A DNA stretch of 11,965 nucleotides from CAYLLT01 sp964591605 (GTDB lineage: Bacteria; Planctomycetota; Phycisphaerae; UBA1845; PWPN01): positions 1 to 11,965 of the forward strand of contig CAZQEN010000240.1 of the NCBI GenBank assembly GCA_964591605.1. The letters are read 5' to 3'. Position numbers and translations under genes: made by a program. The notes under the pieces are model-generated. The model saw only the letters and a program-made list of their open reading frames with translations. It was not told where the DNA came from and searched no databases. Of the stretch, positions 7,493 through 11,965 are shown piece by piece (the stretch's first letter is position 1; each line of letters begins with the position of its first letter).

Positions 7493-9058
7493 ATGGAGCC
7501 GACCGCCTTCCAGTACTGCGTCCTGACCGGTGGTCCGAGTGTCCCGGCCGCCATCGCCGCTGTCGCCGCGCACGCGGAGGCGGCGGTCCTCGACAGCGCT
7601 GACACCGCTCCCGGCCGGGGGCGATACACCGTCCTCGCCTGCGAGCCGCTCGACATCCTGATCGCCAGGGCGGGCGACCCCGAACCGTTTGAAGCTCTCG
7701 GGGCGCGGCTGAGCCGCCTGGTCGGCGGATGGGGAACCCGTCCGTTGGCCCCCTCACCCCCGCCCCCTCGCCCCCAGTCTACGGGTCGGATACAGGCGCC
7801 GCTCCCGGGGGAGCCCATGCCTGACGTGCCGTTCACCGGGGGATGGATCGGTTACTTCGCGTATGAGGCGGGTCATTACATCGAGCGTCTCCCCGGAAGA
7901 CCGCGTCCGGATATCCGTCTGCCCGTCGCCCGGTGGGGGCTGTATGACTCGGCGGCCATCCACGATGCGATGACGCATACCTGGACGATCGTGGCCGCCG
8001 ACCTTCGCCCGTACCACGGCAGGGCTGCGGCACCCGCCGAACGGATCGCCTTCTGGACCCGCCTGCTCGATGGGGCCGCACCGCCGCAGGTCGTGCCCGC
8101 CCCCCGCGTCCGACAGGCGGCCGAGAATCTGTCGCAGGCGGAGTATCTCGCGTCCGTCCGCCGCGCGAAGGAGTACATCGCCGCGGGCGACATTTTCCAG
8201 GTGAACCTGGCCCGGCGGATCTCGGTCGAGCGGCGCGAGCGGCCGATTCAGACGTATTTACGTCTACGGCATCAGAACCCGGCCGCCTACGCCGCCTATC
8301 TGGCGTGGGATGGCGGGGCATCCGCGATCCTGAGCGCCTCGCCCGAGCTGTTTCTGGATGCGAACGGATCAGCGGTGACCACGCGGCCGATCAAGGGCAC
8401 ACGCCCGCGGTCGACCGACCTCGTTCTGGACGCCAGCTACCGGGAGGCCCTCCTGGCGTCCGAGAAAGACCGCGCCGAGCTGGCCATGATCGTGGACCTG
8501 GAACGCAACGACCTGGGCCGCGTCTGCGACTACGGCACGGTTCGTGTGTGCCTGCCCGGTTTGAGCGGCGGGCCGGAGAGGGATGAGTGGGTTAACGCCA
8601 ATCGGCAATCGGCAACACTCGCCCAATGCGCAATACGCAATCCGCCATTCGCAATGCTCGAATCTCACCCGACCGTCCACCACCTCGTCGCCACTGTCAC
8701 CGGCCGGCTGCGACCGGACGCAGGGCCGATCGATCTACTCCGGGCAACGTTCCCAGGGGGCTCGATCACCGGGGCGCCCAAGGTGCGGGCGATGGAGATC
8801 ATCGACGAGCTCGAACCGACGCAGCGCAGCGTCTACACCGGTGCCATCGGCCACATCAGCCTCAATGGTCGGATGCAGCTCAACATCGCCATCCGCACGA
8901 TCCAGATCGCCGACGGCCAGGCACATATCCACGTCGGCAGCGGCATCGTGGCCGACTCCGACCCGCACGAGGAGTACGCGGAGACGGTCGCCAAGGCCGC
9001 CGGGCTCTGCGCCGCCCTCGGTATGAGCTGCAACGCTCCCTCCGAGGTGCGGCCGTGA
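7493..9058 (+). CDS. pabB: aminodeoxychorismate synthase component I (PabB), with an in-frame repeat insertion
   Basis: 521 residues. The enzyme aminates chorismate to 4-amino-4-deoxychorismate for 4-aminobenzoate and folate synthesis, using ammonia from a PabA glutaminase not present here. The chorismate-binding core is complete: GDIFQVNLARR, SPELFL, TTRPIKGTRPR, MIVDLERNDLGRV, FPGGSITGAPKVRAMEI, GSGIVADSDPHEEY. Lys301 in PIKGT is the mark of PabB; anthranilate synthase TrpE has Ala there. The pabC neighbour agrees. The ATG at 7493 follows GGAG by four bases; the frame continues upstream to a GTG at 7265, but that stretch is the divergent control region. Two oddities stand out. Residues 353-388 lie where relatives have about five residues and are partly encoded by a 7-base tandem repeat. 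Residues 85-98 form a proline-rich loop before FTGGWIGYFAYE. Both additions are in frame, so the gene is probably functional. TrpE is the alternative and is less likely. Confidence 0.93.
   Translation: MEPTAFQYCVLTGGPSVPAAIAAVAAHAEAAVLDSADTAPGRGRYTVLACEPLDILIARAGDPEPFEALGARLSRLVGGWGTRPLAPSPPPPRPQSTGRIQAPLPGEPMPDVPFTGGWIGYFAYEAGHYIERLPGRPRPDIRLPVARWGLYDSAAIHDAMTHTWTIVAADLRPYHGRAAAPAERIAFWTRLLDGAAPPQVVPAPRVRQAAENLSQAEYLASVRRAKEYIAAGDIFQVNLARRISVERRERPIQTYLRLRHQNPAAYAAYLAWDGGASAILSASPELFLDANGSAVTTRPIKGTRPRSTDLVLDASYREALLASEKDRAELAMIVDLERNDLGRVCDYGTVRVCLPGLSGGPERDEWVNANRQSATLAQCAIRNPPFAMLESHPTVHHLVATVTGRLRPDAGPIDLLRATFPGGSITGAPKVRAMEIIDELEPTQRSVYTGAIGHISLNGRMQLNIAIRTIQIADGQAHIHVGSGIVADSDPHEEYAETVAKAAGLCAALGMSCNAPSEVRP
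7749..7776 (+). repeat. C-rich low-complexity tract within pabB
   Basis: The tract reads as repeated blocks CCCCCTCA, CCCCCGC, CCCCTCG, CCCCCA. It is translated as the proline-rich part of PabB (residues 86-95, APSPPPPRPQ), between the N-terminal domain and FTGGWIGYF. The pattern CCCTCACCCCCG resembles, from memory, a frequent intergenic repeat in GC-rich uncultured bacteria. Simple codon bias for proline could also give it. Confidence 0.45.
8599..8658 (+). repeat. degenerate 7-base tandem repeat inside pabB
   Basis: Eight units approximating CAATNCG can be laid out: CAATCGG twice (8599, 8606), CAACACT (8613), then after a four-base phase slip CAATGCG (8624), CAATACG (8631), CAATCCG (8638), CCATTCG (8645) and CAATGCT (8652). 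It is AT-richer than the surrounding gene. It encodes residues 369-389 of PabB in frame. Tandem CGCAATT-type heptamers are, from memory, frequent between genes in some uncultured bacterial genomes; finding one inside a conserved enzyme is unusual. Confidence 0.8.
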
Positions 9059-9080
9059 CTTCAACCCATACGTGCCCTCA

Positions 9081-9108
9081 GGAGCCGCGTCAGACTGGCG
9101 CTGGCTCC
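9081..9108 (+). other. stem-loop between pabB and pabC
   Basis: GGAGCCGCG (9081-9089) pairs with CGC-T-GGCTCC (9099-9108), giving nine base pairs with one bulged T and a nine-base loop. It stands 23 bases after the pabB stop. It is followed by the T-rich heptamers at 9109-9129 rather than a true T-run, so it is at best a weak attenuator or an mRNA-stabilising hairpin. It could instead be part of a small mobile repeat. Confidence 0.35.
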
Positions 9109-9129
9109 CTTTCGACTTTCGACTTTCAG
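9109..9129 (+). repeat. three tandem 7-base units between pabB and pabC
   Basis: CTTTCGA, CTTTCGA and CTTTCAG follow one another without gaps, ending just upstream of the pabC ribosome site (CGGAG at 9132-9136). The unit length equals that of the repeat in pabB but the sequence is different. The 84-base gap between the two genes holds this repeat and the adjoining stem-loop, and no other gene. Confidence 0.65.
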
Positions 9130-9142
9130 CTGCGGAGCATGA

Positions 9143-10003
9143 ATGGACAAGCTCTATCTTAACGGGCAGATCATCGACGCCGCCCAGGCCGCCGTGAGTG
9201 TGTTCAATCCGTCGTTCCTGCAGGGCGTGGGGTTGTTCGAGACGCTCCGGTCGTATGGCGGGCGGCCGTTGTGGCTCGAACAGCACATCGAGCGGATGCA
9301 GAACTCGGCGGCCAGGCTGCATCTGCCGATCGCGCGGGCGGTGCCGCTGATCTCCGAGGCGGTGCGCGCGGTGTTGGACGCCAACGAGCTGACGGACGCC
9401 CGCATCCGGATCACCGTGACGCCGCCGGACCCGGTCGCGCCGGCGGGCTCGACTGAGCCCGCGGATCAGCCGCTGCTGCTGGTCACCGCCCAGCCGATCG
9501 CGGCCTACCCGCCCGAACTCTACGAGAAGGGCATGACCGTGCTGCTGTGCACTGACTATCGGCAGTCGGCTCAGGACCCGCTCGCCGGGCACAAAACCAC
9601 CAGCTACTTCCCGCGTCTGCTGGCACTGCGCACGGCCCAGGAGCGCGGGTGCCAGGAGTCGCTCTGGTTCACGCCCGCCAATCAGCTCGCCGAAGGCTGC
9701 ATCAGCAACGTCTTCATCGTCACCGGCGGGGTCCTGCGCACGCCCGCCCTGGAGACGCCCGTCCTGCCGGGCGTCACCCGTGAGATCGTCCTGGAGCTGG
9801 CCGGGCGGGAGGGCCTGCACGTTGATCAATCGCCGATCAACGTGAATGACCTGCTGGATGCCGACGAGGTGTTTCTCACCAACGCCATCATGGAAGTCAT
9901 GCCGGTCACGCGGATCGAACGCAAAAGCGTCAAAGACGAGAAGCCGGGAGAGGTGACGCGTCGTCTGAGGGACGCCTACCGTGCGTTTGTCGAGAGCCAG
10001 TGA
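9143..10003 (+). CDS. pabC: aminodeoxychorismate lyase, class IV aminotransferase fold (PabC)
   Basis: 286 residues. A PLP enzyme that splits 4-amino-4-deoxychorismate into 4-aminobenzoate and pyruvate, the step after PabB. Family features are complete: NPSFLQGVGLFETLRSYGGRP near the N-terminus, HIERM, the PLP lysine K151 in GHKTTSYF, the LAEGCISNVFIV signature with E184, LPGVTRE, and FLTNAIMEVMPV near the end. Length is close to the usual 270-290. D-amino-acid and branched-chain aminotransferases share the fold, and sequence alone does not fully exclude a D-alanine aminotransferase role; position right after pabB favours PabC. The ATG at 9143 has CGGAG six bases upstream. A nearby ATG at 9139 is out of frame. 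It is likely co-transcribed with pabB across an 84-base gap. Confidence 0.88.
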   Translation: MDKLYLNGQIIDAAQAAVSVFNPSFLQGVGLFETLRSYGGRPLWLEQHIERMQNSAARLHLPIARAVPLISEAVRAVLDANELTDARIRITVTPPDPVAPAGSTEPADQPLLLVTAQPIAAYPPELYEKGMTVLLCTDYRQSAQDPLAGHKTTSYFPRLLALRTAQERGCQESLWFTPANQLAEGCISNVFIVTGGVLRTPALETPVLPGVTREIVLELAGREGLHVDQSPINVNDLLDADEVFLTNAIMEVMPVTRIERKSVKDEKPGEVTRRLRDAYRAFVESQ

Positions 10004-10053
10004 ACAGCCGCGGATACGCGTGAGGATGACAACTGCAGCAGGCGGTGCGTCCA

Positions 10054-10062
10054 TGCTATGAT
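10054..10062 (+). promoter_or_regulatory. extended -10 promoter of surE, possible leaderless start
   Basis: TGC-TATGAT is a good extended -10 element. Its last base is six bases before the surE ATG (10069), so transcription would start at or within a base or two of that ATG. No Shine-Dalgarno sequence is visible before the ATG, consistent with a leaderless message. There is no clear -35 hexamer, which extended -10 promoters can do without. Confidence 0.4.
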
Positions 10063-10068
10063 CCACGC

Positions 10069-10851
10069 ATGCGAATCCTGATCACCAACGATGATGGATA
10101 TGAAGCTCCCGGCCTGCTGGCGCTGTGCCGGGCGGCCCGCATGATGCCGGGGGTACGGCCGCGCGTCATCTCGACGGTCGGGGCCTACAGCGGCAAGGGG
10201 CACGTGATCTCGCCGGCGTTCCGCTGCCGCGATGAGGAGTTGCCCACGCTCGGACGCGTCACGGTGATCGACGGCACGCCGGCGGACTGCGTCCGGGCGG
10301 CCATGGCACTGCCGGGCGAACCGGGGCCGGACTGTGTGCTGTCGGGGGTCAATGACGGCAGCAATCTGGGCATCGACGTGTACTACTCCGGCACCGTGGC
10401 GGCCGCCCGGGAGGCGGCCATCTTCGGAATACCCGCCATCGCTGTTTCACGGCTTGTGAAGGAGGGCATATCCGCTGACTGGGATTCGCTGGTGCCCATG
10501 GCCGCCGCGGTGATCGCAGCGCTGCTGCGGCCGGACGCCCCCGCGCCGCCCGGACTCGATGAGACGCTGCACGCGCGCGTCGCACCACTCGCTCCTGGCT
10601 CCGCGCGAGAGGAACGCGGGTTCTGGAACGTCAACTTCCCCTGCCTGCGCCCCGGCGAGGAGCCGCGGGGCGTGCAGTTCACCGCGCTCAGCACGGACGG
10701 GTACCACCTCGACTACGTCCCCTCGCGCGACGAGCACGGGCGGCTGTGCCTGACCAACCACGGCAGATACCACGAGCGCCCCGCCGCCCCCGGCACTGAC
10801 GTGGCCGCCGCCTTCAGCGGTTACATCGCCATCACGAGGGTAACGCTCTGA
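10069..10851 (+). CDS. surE: 5'/3'-nucleotidase SurE
   Basis: 260 residues. Metal-dependent phosphatase that removes phosphate from nucleoside monophosphates, associated with stress and stationary-phase survival; cytoplasmic. The protein begins MRILITNDDG, with the metal ligands D8 and D9. The family Ser loop appears as YSGKGHVIS (S41), and the third ligand region SGVNDGSNLG carries N95, the same number as in well-studied SurE proteins. YSGTVAAAREAAIFGIPAIAVS follows and the C-terminus ends in GYIAITRVTL, as usual. The frame opens at a GTG at 10045, but homology fixes the start at ATG 10069. It lies 65 bases after pabC; it may be read from the pab transcript as well as from its own promoter. 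It has no known link with folate synthesis. Confidence 0.95.
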   Translation: MRILITNDDGYEAPGLLALCRAARMMPGVRPRVISTVGAYSGKGHVISPAFRCRDEELPTLGRVTVIDGTPADCVRAAMALPGEPGPDCVLSGVNDGSNLGIDVYYSGTVAAAREAAIFGIPAIAVSRLVKEGISADWDSLVPMAAAVIAALLRPDAPAPPGLDETLHARVAPLAPGSAREERGFWNVNFPCLRPGEEPRGVQFTALSTDGYHLDYVPSRDEHGRLCLTNHGRYHERPAAPGTDVAAAFSGYIAITRVTL

Positions 10852-10894
10852 TGATGAGGCTGGTGACCGGCGAGTGAGGGCGTCGAGGGTATCC

Positions 10895-10949
10895 GGTGCG
10901 GCACAGGCATCTCGCCTGTACTGCACCGGCGGGACGCCGGTGCCACACC
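10895..10949. repeat. 55-base element with two hairpins inside an outer inverted repeat
   Basis: Hairpin 1 is ACAGGC (10903-10908), loop ATCTC, GCCTGT (10914-10919). Hairpin 2 is CACCGGC (10924-10930), loop GGGAC, GCCGGTG (10936-10942). Outer arms GGTGCGGC (10895-10902) and GCCACACC (10942-10949) pair with one mismatch, so the whole can fold as a three-way junction. It sits between the convergent ends of surE (10851) and pheT (10983). It may act as a bidirectional transcription barrier, though there is no T-run. From memory, close variants are abundant between genes in planctomycete-like genomes, which would make it a dispersed REP-like repeat. The rest of the 131-base gap holds only the odd palindrome ATACC-T-GGTAT at 10973-10983, overlapping the pheT stop. 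Confidence 0.72.
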
Positions 10950-10982
10950 ATCACCAGCCGGAGGCCGATGCCATACCTGGTA

Positions 10983-11965
10983 TCAGGTGCGGAGCGGAAG
11001 CTGATGACGGGTGAGGTAGTCTATAAAACTCTGACGGAACGACTGCACGTCGGCTTCCGAGAGCGTGCGCGTCGAATCGCCGATGGTGGCCCGGAACGTG
11101 AAACTGCGCTGACCCGCCGGCACCGCCCCGCCCTCGAAACTGTCGACAAAGGCCAGCCGACGCAGGAGCGGATGATCGAACTGGGCAAGACTCGATTCAA
11201 TGTCCCGGTAGCGCCTGCTGGCGGGCGCTAGCACTGAGAAGTCGACGTAGACTTGGGGATATACAGGAACCGGAATCAACTTCTTCTCATTCCGGGGACG
11301 TTCTGCGAGCCCTGACAGGTCGATCTCTGCGACGGCCACCGCCCAGGCGACCAGGTGCTCGTCGATCAGGCGTTTGATCGCCGCCGGAACGACGGTCAGG
11401 CGTCCAATACGACGGCCAGCCAATGCGACCGCGGCGGTCTTAGCCTCGTTCTCCCACGGATATGCTGGCTTGGCCGTTTGAAACCGCACGTCCTCGTTGA
11501 ATAGCTGCCGCGCCCAGGTTTCAACATCAGTCTTGAGCCGGCCCAGCACCTCGTCCTCAGCAACGGCCTTTCGTCCCGGGGCGACGCGAACCATCGCCAG
11601 GTGGCGCTCCTCCCGGTCAAGCATTTCGGAGTGGCGTGCAAGATGAGGAGGTGGCAGAGAAGGGGGGGCGTCTCCCAACCCATCCCACTCGAAGTCCTCA
11701 CCGAAGATCTGCATCCGGGCTGGAAAGAACGTACCGCCGATCTCCAAGAGCTCAAATCGCTCGAAGTGCCTGCGGTTGAGATCGATCGAGGCGAGCAGGC
11801 CCGGCACCAGCGTCGTCCGCAAGCGGCGAAGGTTCACGGCGGCAGGATTTCGCAGCGAGAGCGTATGTTCTTCCAGGGGATACCAGGAGATCTTCCTGAG
11901 CCAGTCTTCATCGAACCAGATGTACCGATGCACCTCGGCATAGCTCATCCCGCCGCAGAGCAGCG
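10983..11965 (-). CDS. pheT: phenylalanyl-tRNA synthetase beta subunit, C-terminal about 326 residues (5' end beyond window)
   Basis: Beta chain of the heterotetrameric enzyme that charges tRNA-Phe. The frame is open to the right edge, so only the C-terminal part is present (bacterial PheT is usually about 800 residues). Numbering from the Met at 11948, the LRNPAAVNLRRLRTTLVPGL stretch (32-51) and RFELLEIGGTFF (64-75) match the synthetase-like core of PheT. Residues 230-321 form the C-terminal anticodon-binding FDX-ACB domain, seen as VYPQVYVDFSVLAP, FVDSFEGGAVPAGQRSFTFR and TRTLSEADVQSF. The core is divergent: where relatives show HPGRSA and a following LHP element, this protein reads AYPWENEAK and TVVPAAIK. 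The FDX-ACB domain argues for the bacterial rather than the shorter archaeal-type chain. The partner pheS is not in the window. Confidence 0.9.
   Translation of the reverse strand, partial: LLCGGMSYAEVHRYIWFDEDWLRKISWYPLEEHTLSLRNPAAVNLRRLRTTLVPGLLASIDLNRRHFERFELLEIGGTFFPARMQIFGEDFEWDGLGDAPPSLPPPHLARHSEMLDREERHLAMVRVAPGRKAVAEDEVLGRLKTDVETWARQLFNEDVRFQTAKPAYPWENEAKTAAVALAGRRIGRLTVVPAAIKRLIDEHLVAWAVAVAEIDLSGLAERPRNEKKLIPVPVYPQVYVDFSVLAPASRRYRDIESSLAQFDHPLLRRLAFVDSFEGGAVPAGQRSFTFRATIGDSTRTLSEADVQSFRQSFIDYLTRHQLPLRT

Noticed and set aside
8599..8658. Reading the heptamer tract as a CRISPR array or as a frameshifted pseudogene
   Set aside because: Units are seven bases with no spacers, and the PabB frame stays open with all motifs in register on both sides.
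8735..10066. 443-codon open frame on the minus strand
   Set aside because: It runs antisense across pabB and pabC, both of which have clear family motifs; its Arg/Asp/Gln-rich content shows no domain.
10852..10982. tRNA or small RNA gene in the surE-pheT gap, suggested by its cloverleaf-like folding
   Set aside because: It lacks an anticodon arm of the right size, a TTC-type T-loop and a CCA end; the repeat interpretation is simpler.

Overview
The window is a GC-rich bacterial chromosome segment, carried almost entirely by protein genes. No rRNA, tRNA, CRISPR array, insertion sequence or phage gene was recognised. The style suggests a member of Planctomycetota (perhaps Phycisphaerae-like) or a similar GC-rich lineage known mainly from metagenomes. 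The hints are tandem PMT/ArnT-like membrane glycosyltransferases, a very small exported orphan protein, a large exported SH3-repeat protein, and intergenic repeats of a kind common in such genomes. This placement is a guess from pattern, not a phylogenetic result.

Left block (1-5589, all minus strand). In transcription order it holds a 69-residue exported orphan, two paralogous membrane glycosyltransferases of the PMT/ArnT type, and then, after a 184-base gap, the disaggregase gene clpB, which runs off the left edge. The first three genes are 44 to 53 bases apart and may form one transcript. clpB probably has its own control region, with a 15-base odd palindrome in the gap.

Middle (5716-7492). 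A minus-strand gene for an exported protein with two SH3-like domains, a helical region and a beta-rich C-terminus ends in a clear rho-independent terminator. Its start faces pabB across a 277-base divergent control region that contains two inverted repeats with related half-sites.

Right block (7493-10851, plus strand). This reads pabB, pabC, surE. PabB (aminodeoxychorismate synthase component I) and PabC (aminodeoxychorismate lyase) make 4-aminobenzoate for folate from chorismate. The glutaminase partner PabA is not in the window. SurE is a nucleotide phosphatase with a possible leaderless start of its own. Convergent to it, the minus-strand 3' end of pheT (phenylalanyl-tRNA synthetase beta chain) enters from the right edge. 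The two blocks are separated by a 55-base element that can fold as a three-way junction.

The most unusual observation is in pabB. A degenerate 7-base tandem repeat of a type normally seen between genes sits in frame in a conserved part of the enzyme and adds about 30 residues. A second low-complexity tract of C-rich, intergenic-repeat-like sequence is translated as a proline-rich loop near its N-terminus. A different 7-base repeat lies between pabB and pabC. Together they suggest a locus repeatedly colonised by small repeats that the coding sequence has tolerated.
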